From contig JAQTZB010000006.1 in the NCBI GenBank assembly GCA_028688015.1, positions 43,381-107,380 of the forward strand: a stretch of 64,000 nucleotides of DNA. Reading direction: 5' to 3'. Both the position numbers and the translations under genes were made by a program. How positions within the stretch are numbered: the first letter of the stretch is position 1; every line of letters begins with the position of its first letter. Below are positions 57,490-64,000 of the stretch, one piece after another. Below the pieces are notes generated by a model. The model was not told where the DNA came from, made no database searches, and saw only the letters and a program-made list of their open reading frames with translations. Origin of the DNA: Elusimicrobiales bacterium. GTDB taxonomy: Bacteria > Elusimicrobiota > Elusimicrobia > Elusimicrobiales > UBA9959.

Positions 57490-59340
57490 ATGAGGACAAA
57501 AATCCTGTCGTTCTTCCTTTTACTAGCGCTGCCGGGCGTAATTCTTGCCGGAGAGGCAAAACTGCTCTCCCTGAGCGGCGCCGTGGAAGTCCGCCCGGCC
57601 CGTGAGGGCCAGTGGACCTCCGCCACCGAAAGCATGGAAATAGCCGAAGGCGGCGGGATCCGCACCGCCGCTGGCGGCCAGGCCGTGCTGCTGATGCCCA
57701 ACAAGAGCAAGATCTGGCTGAAAGAGAACTCCAGCCTGGAGATAGAGCAGCGCCAGACGCTGGCTTCGCGCCTGGCGCTGGTGTTCGGCAAGATCAAGGT
57801 GCGCGTGCCGCACCTGATGCGCAAGGAAAAATTTGAGGTGCGCACCCCTGTGGCGGTCTGCGCCGTGCGCGGTACCGAGTTCGTGATGGGCGCCGACGAG
57901 AGCGGCAAGATGGACCTGCAGGTGCTGTTCGGCGAGGTGAAATTCAAATTTACCGTGCCGCCGGCCAAGGGGCCCACGCAGTTCAGCATACCGCAGGGCC
58001 AGGGTCTGACCACCGCCGAGGAAGGCAAAGCCAACAAGCCCGTGCTGCTGACGGCCAAGGCCGAGCGCGAGGCCATGGAGAACTGGAACCCCGGCCTTAA
58101 GCCGGAGGAGCGCCAGAAGGAACTGCAGCAGAAGGAGAACGACAGGGCCCAGATAAAGGATTTCGCGCGCGCCACCACCAGTGCCGAGAACGCCGTGAAG
58201 GCCTTCACCAACGTGGTCAAGGAGTCCGACCTCGAGGCCGGCCGCACGCTGACCGACGTGCACGGCAACGTGGTGCGCGTGGACCAGCGCATGATGCGCC
58301 CCGAGGGCGACACCATACAGTTTTTCAACATCGTCAAACGCCCTAACTACGCCGATTTTACAGGCAGGGAGTTCTCCTATAATGGCGGCGCCCAGGCCAA
58401 CAGGCTGGACCTGATGCAGATGAGCATGAAGTTCGACAAGGCCCTGCCCGCCCGCATAGAGGAGTGGCCGTCCTTCTTCAACAGCAACACCATCAACCCA
58501 GTGTATGCCAGTTTCATCACGGCCAACCGCACCAACCGCGACGAGATCTTCGTTATCGCCGAGGGCTACCGCTACGACGCCGCCCGCGACGAGCTGGTGG
58601 ACAACCTGTCGGTCATCGCTCCGAGCGTAAGCATAGGCGCCAACAGTTCGGATGACAGGCACACCATCATCACTGGCGTTCTGGCGGACGAGGGTACGGC
58701 GGGGCACGCCCAGGATATGCTGAACGCCATTTCCCGGCTGGAAATCCGGGATACAGCGATAAACTCCGGCACCCATAATTCCGACGGGGCCACTACCTTT
58801 CAGTACAAGAATTCCGCAGGGACGTATGTGAATATGAACACCGGCGGCGCTACCGACGTGCTGTGGGCCATGAACATGTCCCCGGCTACCGGCGTCAGTT
58901 CCTGGAGCCAGGCCGGCGACCCGCAGTTGTACCAGTACCAAGCCGACCCTTACGCCATAGGGAACAAAACCGTTGCTCTCGCGACGGACTATATCTTCTA
59001 CGCCCGCGAGAATTATGTGATAAACAACGGCGGCCAGATACAACAGGTGTCCGACTTCACTAATTCCAGCCAGGACCCGTTCACCATACTCAAGAACAGC
59101 GGCGCCGAGACGATAACGTATATCAAGAAATCCAACGGCGATTATGTTAATGCCGGCAACACCTGGGCTACCGAGGCCGCGTTGCGGGCGGACATAAATA
59201 ACACCGCGACAGGAGACAGGTTCTCCTACAGCGCGGCCTACGGCTCCAAGAAACCGAACATCGACGCCGTGTTCATACCGGACCTGATGATCGCCGCGGT
59301 GCAGCGCATGCTGCCCGCCATCACTAACCTGGGGAACTAG
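57490..59340 (+). CDS. secreted FecR-domain protein
   Basis: 616 aa with a signal peptide (MRTKILSFFLLLALPGVILA). Residues 22-190 are a FecR beta-helix-like domain: LLSLSGAVEVRP, IAEGGGIRTAAGGQAVLLMPNKSKIWLKENSSLEIEQ, KEKFEVRTPVAVCAVRGTEFVMG. A basic coiled segment (KPEERQKELQQKENDRAQIKDF) leads to a long region unlike known families (YADFTGREFSYNGGAQANRLDLMQM and onward, rich in Asn/Thr). No anti-sigma features. Likely a periplasmic or surface structural protein. Two outer-membrane protein genes follow at 3 and 10 nt. Confidence 0.82.
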   Translation: MRTKILSFFLLLALPGVILAGEAKLLSLSGAVEVRPAREGQWTSATESMEIAEGGGIRTAAGGQAVLLMPNKSKIWLKENSSLEIEQRQTLASRLALVFGKIKVRVPHLMRKEKFEVRTPVAVCAVRGTEFVMGADESGKMDLQVLFGEVKFKFTVPPAKGPTQFSIPQGQGLTTAEEGKANKPVLLTAKAEREAMENWNPGLKPEERQKELQQKENDRAQIKDFARATTSAENAVKAFTNVVKESDLEAGRTLTDVHGNVVRVDQRMMRPEGDTIQFFNIVKRPNYADFTGREFSYNGGAQANRLDLMQMSMKFDKALPARIEEWPSFFNSNTINPVYASFITANRTNRDEIFVIAEGYRYDAARDELVDNLSVIAPSVSIGANSSDDRHTIITGVLADEGTAGHAQDMLNAISRLEIRDTAINSGTHNSDGATTFQYKNSAGTYVNMNTGGATDVLWAMNMSPATGVSSWSQAGDPQLYQYQADPYAIGNKTVALATDYIFYARENYVINNGGQIQQVSDFTNSSQDPFTILKNSGAETITYIKKSNGDYVNAGNTWATEAALRADINNTATGDRFSYSAAYGSKKPNIDAVFIPDLMIAAVQRMLPAITNLGN

Positions 59341-59343
59341 AAC

Positions 59344-60087
59344 ATGAAAAAGCTTATACTGATCCTTTTGGCGCTTTTTCTGGTAAAAAGCCCCGCCTTC
59401 GCCACCATAGACTGGGAATCGAAGGGCATGCAGATAGCCGGTGAAATAATCGCCAACCCCGCGGGTTTCTTCTACGACTTCCAGCAGGACCTGGAAGCCA
59501 CCACCCCGCTGCCGCCCGGCAAGACCTTCGGTATCCAGACGTCGCTCTTCCCGACCACGATACCAATGACCTACACCAACGCGTCTCTCAAGGTGCGCCT
59601 GCACGGCGAGGGCCGCATAGCCCCCGGCGTGCCGCAACTGGACCTGATAGGCGGCTACTGGGACATGCTGGCGGCCAAGATGGCCACCAAGGATTCCGAG
59701 ACCATAGACAGCGCCAAGTTCGGCGGCTATTACGCCGGGGCTATACTCAGCACCTCGGTCAGCCCGCGCGTTCGCACCTTCTGGGGCTACAAGCGCAGCG
59801 TGCTCAAGGCCAAGCTGGACTTCAAAGCCGGCCAGGAGCCCGAGTTCCTGGGGACCACGGTCAACAGCTTCGACACCGGCTTCAAGGACGACTTCTTCAT
59901 AGCCGGCATCGAGACGCCCAAAGGCATAAACAAACTGTGGAGCATACAGCTTAATTACGGCTTGAACACGCAGACCTTCTCCAGCAAAGTCAGCTGGTAT
60001 GGCAAGTACTTCGAGCTCGGGCTCAACATCTACCCCGAAGGCGTGCTGGTGTTCCACCCCGTCTGGAACTTCCACCTTAACTTTTAA
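59344..60087 (+). CDS. exported beta-rich outer-membrane-like protein, unknown family
   Basis: 247 aa, signal peptide MKKLILILLALFLVKSPAFA. The mature part alternates strands with aromatic ends (ASLKVRLHGEGRI, YYAGAILSTSVSPRVRTFWGYKRS, WSIQLNYGLN, KYFELGLNIYPEGVLVFHPVWNFHLNF), the last residue being Phe, consistent with an eight- to ten-stranded barrel. It sits between the FecR protein and a second barrel; the three probably form one envelope complex or pathway. Confidence 0.72.
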   Translation: MKKLILILLALFLVKSPAFATIDWESKGMQIAGEIIANPAGFFYDFQQDLEATTPLPPGKTFGIQTSLFPTTIPMTYTNASLKVRLHGEGRIAPGVPQLDLIGGYWDMLAAKMATKDSETIDSAKFGGYYAGAILSTSVSPRVRTFWGYKRSVLKAKLDFKAGQEPEFLGTTVNSFDTGFKDDFFIAGIETPKGINKLWSIQLNYGLNTQTFSSKVSWYGKYFELGLNIYPEGVLVFHPVWNFHLNF

Positions 60088-60097
60088 GGACCGATAA

Positions 60098-61300
60098 ATG
60101 AAAAAACTCCTACTGAGCGCTTTTTTGACCGCCGGCCTGGCCGGCAGGCTCTGCGCGGCCTCGGCAGAGGATTCCAAGATCTTCACGCCGTTCTTCGACA
60201 TGACCCTCTCCGAGGCGGCCTTCCTGCCGTCGGAGGGCAATATCTTCAGCGGCGGCAACATCAACACCCAGGTGGGCCTGCTGTCCAAGATCACCCAGAA
60301 GGACCAGCTGTTCGCGCTGTATAATTTCAGCTACAGCGGCGCTGGCTTCGCCCCGCAGGACAGCAAGCAGTTCACCGACCGGTCCATGGCGCACGGCTTT
60401 AACTTCGAGTACCGCCGCAACCTAACGGACCGCATCCGCGTGCGCCCGGGCATAGGTTTCAACCGCGAATACCGCCGTTCCGGCGCCAACGAGGCCTGGA
60501 AGAACGGCCTGTACAACATGAACTCGGTGGGCGGCCAGCTGGCGGCCGACTACGTCTTCGACGAGGAGAAGAACGGCTACGTCGCCGCGCAGTACTTGTT
60601 CCGCAGTATCGCCTTCCCCAACTACACGGACCTCCTGGCCGAATTCCAGAACGCGGGCAGCCAGGGCAATATCGACGGCGGCCTGAACGACCAGACCATG
60701 GGCCAGGTTTCGCTGCGCCCCGCCTGGAACAAGTTCTTCGGCGGGCTGACCTACACCGTGCAGAATTACAAGAACCAGAAAGTGGTGGCGGCCAGCGGCG
60801 TTTACGGGGATACCAAGCAGAAAGACACGGATACCATGCTGGATTTCGGTTTCCATCACAGCTTGTGGATCTTCGAGATGTACCCCATGGTCTCCTACAC
60901 CATGCACGAGTCCAATCAGAACTTCATGAAGTACAAGTTCCTGGGCGACACGGCTCCTGAATTCGCCGAAGGCTACTATAATTTCAAGGAGATGAACCTC
61001 TCTGTGCCGGTGGACTTGAACATCACCAGCAAGTGGGCCATCGGCGGCGCCTTCAGCATACAGCGCCGCGCCTACGACAAGCGCTACGCCCGCAACGCCG
61101 ACAATAATTTCACCACCGAGAAGCAGGTGAACACCATGACCACGCTGACCGGCTCTATCCGCAAGCGCATCAACGAGGTAGCCATGGTGCGGCTGTTCGG
61201 TTCCGTGATAGTGGCCAGCTCGAACAATAAGTTCGAGAAGTACATGCCTTACAACTATAACGGCAACAGCTTCGGCCTGGCTTACCAACTGTCATACTGA
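60098..61300 (+). CDS. outer-membrane beta-barrel protein, unknown family
   Basis: 400 aa, signal peptide to RLCA. Strand-turn pattern with many aromatic girdle residues (QLFALYNFSYSGAGF, HGFNFEYRRNLTDRIRVRPGIGFNREYRR, NGYVAAQYLFRSIAF, LWIFEMYPMVSYTMHE) and a C-terminal SFGLAYQLSY ending in Tyr. About 14-16 strands by length. Third gene of the FecR transcript, ending at a strong terminator. Confidence 0.75.
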   Translation: MKKLLLSAFLTAGLAGRLCAASAEDSKIFTPFFDMTLSEAAFLPSEGNIFSGGNINTQVGLLSKITQKDQLFALYNFSYSGAGFAPQDSKQFTDRSMAHGFNFEYRRNLTDRIRVRPGIGFNREYRRSGANEAWKNGLYNMNSVGGQLAADYVFDEEKNGYVAAQYLFRSIAFPNYTDLLAEFQNAGSQGNIDGGLNDQTMGQVSLRPAWNKFFGGLTYTVQNYKNQKVVAASGVYGDTKQKDTDTMLDFGFHHSLWIFEMYPMVSYTMHESNQNFMKYKFLGDTAPEFAEGYYNFKEMNLSVPVDLNITSKWAIGGAFSIQRRAYDKRYARNADNNFTTEKQVNTMTTLTGSIRKRINEVAMVRLFGSVIVASSNNKFEKYMPYNYNGNSFGLAYQLSY

Positions 61301-61317
61301 CGCCCTGCGTCCGAAGG

Positions 61318-61348
61318 AAGGCCCGGGAAACCGGGCCTTTCTTTTTTT
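61318..61348 (+). terminator. Rho-independent terminator of the FecR operon
   Basis: AAGGCCCGG-GAAA-CCGGGCCTT followed by TCTTTTTTT. Confidence 0.92.
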
Positions 61349-61390
61349 ATCGCGCCATCCGGGCGCGGCAATTTATATAATTAATGGATA

Positions 61391-62785
61391 GTGAAAATAT
61401 CGATAAAGCCCCTGTTTCAGGCCCGTGTATTCGCGGCCTGCATGCTCTGCCTGAGCGCCGCGTGGGCTTCTGCCTCCGGGCCGGGCACTACGGCCGCCAA
61501 TTTCCTGAAGATACCTGTCGGGGCCAGGGAGTCCGCGCTCGGCGGAGCCTTCACTGCCGTAGGCGGCGTTCCCGGCTCCGTCTTCTACAACCCGGCCGGC
61601 CTCGCCCAACTGGACACGCTGGCGCTGGACTATTCCTATAACAATTATTACTCCGGCATCTCCCAGCATTCGGCCGCGGTGGCCAGGCCCGCCGGCGGCG
61701 GGGCCTGGGGGCTCGGGCTCAATTATTTACAGGTAGGGGCTTTCGACGCCTATGACGCGCAGGATAACCGCACCGGAGAGGTGTCTGCTTACGGCGCGGC
61801 CGTCAGCCTGGGCTATGGCGGCGGCTTCGGGACCGGCCTGCCTTTTCTGCCATCGCTGCGCTACGGCCTGGCCGGTAAATACATTACCGAGAACCTCGAC
61901 GGCAGCGGGGCCGACGGGGCCGCGCTGGACGCTGGCCTGCTGCTGAGCACCGGTCTGGACGGCCTGGTCCTGGGCGCCGCCGCGGAGAACCTGGCCGCCA
62001 GCCAACTGGATTTCTACGGGTCCGGCGCGAGGCCTGCCAGGAAGTTCAAGGCCGGCCTTTCCTACCGGGCCGGCCGCCTGCCGGTAGCCGCCCTGCTGTC
62101 CGCGGAGGCGGCTTTCCCGGAGGATGGCCATGGTTATTTTTCCGCCGGCCTGGAGAATACGCTCTACGGCGCCCTCGCGCTCAGGGTGGGCTACACCTCT
62201 TTCGGCGACGCGGCCAACGGCGTTACCTTCGGCCTGGGTCTGAACGTGCCGGAGCGTTTCGGGCGCGGGGTGCGCCTGGACTATTCTTTCGGCTCTACCT
62301 ACGACTTCGGGAATATCCACAAATTCGGGCTTTCATACCGCTTCGACAAGCTGCCCGGAGGCGCGCTTACGGAGGCGCTGGTCACGGAAGAGCTGCCCGC
62401 AGACCCCGGCGTTAAATTTTCCTCCGATATAGACGCCCTCTACGGGGCTGACAGTGAAAAGTCCGCCGCCGCCGCGGAGGCCCTGGCCGCCGACTGCAGC
62501 CCCCGGGTGCTGGAGCATTTTTCCGCCATGCTGGCCTCGGGCCGCCGGGACTGGAAAGCGGCCTCGCTGCGGGGCCTCGCTCTCTGCTCCTCTGAAAGGG
62601 CCCCCTTGCTGCTGGCCGGGGCGCTGCGCGACGAGGACGCGGAGGTGCGCCGGCTGGCCGTGCTGGCCATGAGCGCGCGCGGCGGCGAGGTCTGCAGGCT
62701 CGCCCTGGAAGAGGCGCTGAAAACCGAAGAGGCCGAACCTGTGAAGGGTGCTATCCTGGAGGCGCTCTTGAAGCTGCCCCGCTGA
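61391..62785 (+). CDS. PorV/PorQ-like outer-membrane protein with C-terminal HEAT-like domain
   Basis: 464 aa, GTG start; TATAAT lies 9 nt upstream and no Shine-Dalgarno is seen. Signal to ASA. Residues 30-320 match the PorV/UPF0164 barrel: FLKIPVGARESALGGAFTAVGGVPGSVFYNPAGLAQL, SYNNYYSGISQHSAAVA, GYTSFGDAANGVTFGLGLN, FGLSYRF. In type IX secretion PorV shuttles substrates at the outer membrane. The last 120 residues are helical pairs (KAASLRGLALCSSERAPLLLAGAL, AEVRRLAVLAMSARG), an added HEAT-type domain. The two following genes have secreted-surface features. Confidence 0.83.
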   Translation: MKISIKPLFQARVFAACMLCLSAAWASASGPGTTAANFLKIPVGARESALGGAFTAVGGVPGSVFYNPAGLAQLDTLALDYSYNNYYSGISQHSAAVARPAGGGAWGLGLNYLQVGAFDAYDAQDNRTGEVSAYGAAVSLGYGGGFGTGLPFLPSLRYGLAGKYITENLDGSGADGAALDAGLLLSTGLDGLVLGAAAENLAASQLDFYGSGARPARKFKAGLSYRAGRLPVAALLSAEAAFPEDGHGYFSAGLENTLYGALALRVGYTSFGDAANGVTFGLGLNVPERFGRGVRLDYSFGSTYDFGNIHKFGLSYRFDKLPGGALTEALVTEELPADPGVKFSSDIDALYGADSEKSAAAAEALAADCSPRVLEHFSAMLASGRRDWKAASLRGLALCSSERAPLLLAGALRDEDAEVRRLAVLAMSARGGEVCRLALEEALKTEEAEPVKGAILEALLKLPR

Positions 62786-62787
62786 TC

Positions 62788-63321
62788 ATGAAAACTCTTT
62801 TCCTGCTCCTGCCGCTGTTCCTGTCCTTCGCCCCCGGCGCGTACGCCGCGCTGAGCGGCGGCGCCTACAGCGTGCCGTTCGTGGTCTCGCTCTCCGGCGG
62901 CGGCCCCGCTTCGGGCGGCGTCTTCTCGCTCTCGGCCGCCAACCTGGGCGGCCCCTCGTTTTCTTCTTCGGCTCCGTCCGGCGGCGCTTTCAGCGTGATC
63001 ACTGGCGGCGCGCCTGCGCTGCTGCTGGTGACGGCGACCGCTCGCGGGGACCTGGGCGCCGCGCATTGCTACCCGGTGCCCTTCAGGCAGTCGCAAGGGC
63101 ACACGAAGATAACCTTTACCGGGCTGACGCGCGCGGCCGCGGTGCGCGTTTATACCATCAGCGGCGAGCTGGTGCGCGCCCTGGAGAAGAACGATTCGGG
63201 GGAGACTCTGGACTGGGACCTGAAGAACTCCCGCGGCCAGTCCGTGGTCAGCGGGGTTTACATCTACACAGTCAAGAGCGGTTCGCAGAAGAATACAGGC
63301 AAACTGATGGTCATCTGGTAG
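62788..63321 (+). CDS. secreted protein with FlgD-Ig / T9SS-type C-terminal domain
   Basis: 177 aa, signal peptide MKTLFLLLPLFLSFAPGAYA, a Gly/Ser-rich middle, and a C-terminal domain of about 85 residues: CYPVPFRQSQGHTKITFTGL, AAVRVYTISGELVRALEKN, LDWDLKNSRGQSVVSGVYIYTVKSG, KLMVIW. That order (NP-x-NPF-like start, vYdisG..V, W.G.n..G..v.sGvYiy) is the hallmark of FlgD-Ig-like/type A sorting domains used by T9SS cargo. Starts 2 nt after the PorV-like gene. Confidence 0.8.
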   Translation: MKTLFLLLPLFLSFAPGAYAALSGGAYSVPFVVSLSGGGPASGGVFSLSAANLGGPSFSSSAPSGGAFSVITGGAPALLLVTATARGDLGAAHCYPVPFRQSQGHTKITFTGLTRAAAVRVYTISGELVRALEKNDSGETLDWDLKNSRGQSVVSGVYIYTVKSGSQKNTGKLMVIW

Positions 63322-63339
63322 AGCAGGCGGAGACAATTT

Positions 63340-64000
63340 ATGAACAAGACTTCTTTTTATCGTTTTTGGGTCCTGGCCGCTGCGCTAGGGCTGTGCGCCG
63401 GCCCGCTGGCCGCCGGAACGCCGCTGAAGATAAACTTCCAGGGCCGCCTGGACGAGAGCGGGCTGCCCGCCGAGGGCTCCAAGAACTTCGTCTTCAAGAT
63501 CTATGACGCCGTCTCGGGCGGCAACCTGGTCTGGACCAGCCAGACTCAGTCGCTCACCCTGGCCGAAGGCGTTTTCAGCGCCGTGCTTTCGGCCGGCACG
63601 CCGGCCGCGCTTTCCACCGCCACCTTCTCGGCGGCGCGCTACGTCGAGATGACCGTGGACGGCGTGCCGCTGTCCCCGCGCCAGGAGATGGTTTCCGCCC
63701 CGTACGCCCTGGTGGCGCAGGCCCTGGCCCCGGACGCGGAAATACCCCCTGCCGCTATTGCCGACGGTTCTATCGGCGACAGCAAAGTCCTGCTCACCAC
63801 CGGGGCCATAGTCTCCGGCAGGTTCACGGACGGCCGTGTCTATATCAGTACCGGCGCTTTCTACGGCGGGTTTAACGGGGCGGATAAACTGGTGCAGTTG
63901 GACGGAAGCGGCAACCTGCCCCCGCTTGACGGCTCTGCCCTGACGGGCGTTAATTCTTCCGCTTTCAGCTCTGTGGGCGCGGCCACCGCTACCCTGCGGA
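63340..64000 (+). CDS. secreted stalk or tail-fibre-like protein, N-terminal part
   Basis: Partial; the 3' end lies beyond the window (220 codons seen). Signal peptide to PLAAG, then LKINFQGRLDESGLPAEGSKNFVFKIYDA, GNLVWTSQTQSLTLAEGVFSAVL, YVEMTVDGVPLSPRQEMVSAPYALVAQAL, a beta-sandwich head common at the start of long surface fibres in several uncultured phyla, and then tail-fibre-like repeats (ADKLVQLDGSGNLPPLDGSALTGVN). Probably a long surface protein delivered by the PorV-like route. Confidence 0.75.
   Translation, partial: MNKTSFYRFWVLAAALGLCAGPLAAGTPLKINFQGRLDESGLPAEGSKNFVFKIYDAVSGGNLVWTSQTQSLTLAEGVFSAVLSAGTPAALSTATFSAARYVEMTVDGVPLSPRQEMVSAPYALVAQALAPDAEIPPAAIADGSIGDSKVLLTTGAIVSGRFTDGRVYISTGAFYGGFNGADKLVQLDGSGNLPPLDGSALTGVNSSAFSSVGAATATLR

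Noticed and set aside
57490..59340. FecR-type anti-sigma factor paired with the ECF sigma gene at 47565
   Set aside because: The FecR domain here is exported without a membrane helix or N-terminal anti-sigma domain, and the genes are 9 kb apart.
57523..60294. 923-codon open frame on the minus strand opposite the FecR-domain gene
   Set aside because: Long antisense frames are expected in GC-rich genes; composition is biased, there is no start signal, and the plus-strand genes have signal peptides and a consensus promoter.

Overview
The window is a compact, GC-rich (roughly two-thirds G+C) piece of a Gram-negative bacterial chromosome. It carries outer-membrane barrels, lipoproteins, a MltA-type transglycosylase, CsgG-like and PorV-like proteins. 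Genes are packed with many 1-4 nt start/stop overlaps. The mix (PorV/HEAT protein, FlgD-Ig/T9SS-like tail, stalk-like NFQGRL protein, IspH fused to a membrane domain, no rRNA or operon landmarks of well-known phyla) suggests Elusimicrobiota or a nearby uncultured lineage. That placement is inference; no marker gene here fixes it.

Layout. 0-10 kb: housekeeping and stress genes (M28 peptidase end, a secreted repeat protein, DinB, TetR, thioesterase, exonuclease, PLP enzyme, CsgG-like protein, HtpX, SRAP/YedK, sirtuin). 10-22 kb: an envelope-polymer neighbourhood with two LTA-synthase-like sulfatases facing each other, a TPR/YaiO-like barrel, a TIM-barrel hydrolase-like protein, a DgkA-type lipid kinase, and a tight operon of response regulator, HEAT membrane protein, GT2 glycosyltransferase and a membrane protein with a duplicated tyrosine-phosphatase-like fold. 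22-29 kb: cyclophilin lipoprotein, an OsmC/MsrQ-like/MsrA repair operon, cNMP-binding protein, His-tailed EamA transporter, CsgG/barrel fusion and ClC channel.

29.25-40.77 kb is the most interesting part: an 11.4 kb islet between two nearly identical 33-34 bp direct repeats. One repeat overlaps the 3' end of a tRNA-Asp gene, as expected for integration at a tRNA. Inside are mostly secreted proteins: a clostripain-like protease, an ADP-ribosyltransferase with a full R-S-ExE signature, a SecD-P1-head lipoprotein, an M6 zinc protease, an FGE-fold protein lacking the catalytic cysteines, a gluzincin, and several unknowns. Three genes are preceded by copies of a constant-length, roughly 120 bp intergenic element (19 bp palindrome, conserved core, TATAGT-like box). 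Their products share a short motif just after the signal peptide. A divergent HTH regulator sits against the first copy. This looks like a coordinately regulated secreted-effector cassette that I cannot match to a described system.

41-54 kb: FabG, double-TetR and atypical KASIII operon; lipase; OPT transporter; tRNA-Val; ECF sigma factor; IspH-UbiA-like fusion; UvrB; and NadC-BirA-QueG operon. 54-64 kb: response regulator, NamZ and MltA (murein turnover); FecR-domain protein with two outer-membrane proteins; and a PorV/HEAT, sorting-domain and stalk-protein cluster running off the end.

Several genes have a -10-like box 6-9 nt before the start codon and no Shine-Dalgarno sequence, which suggests frequent leaderless transcription.
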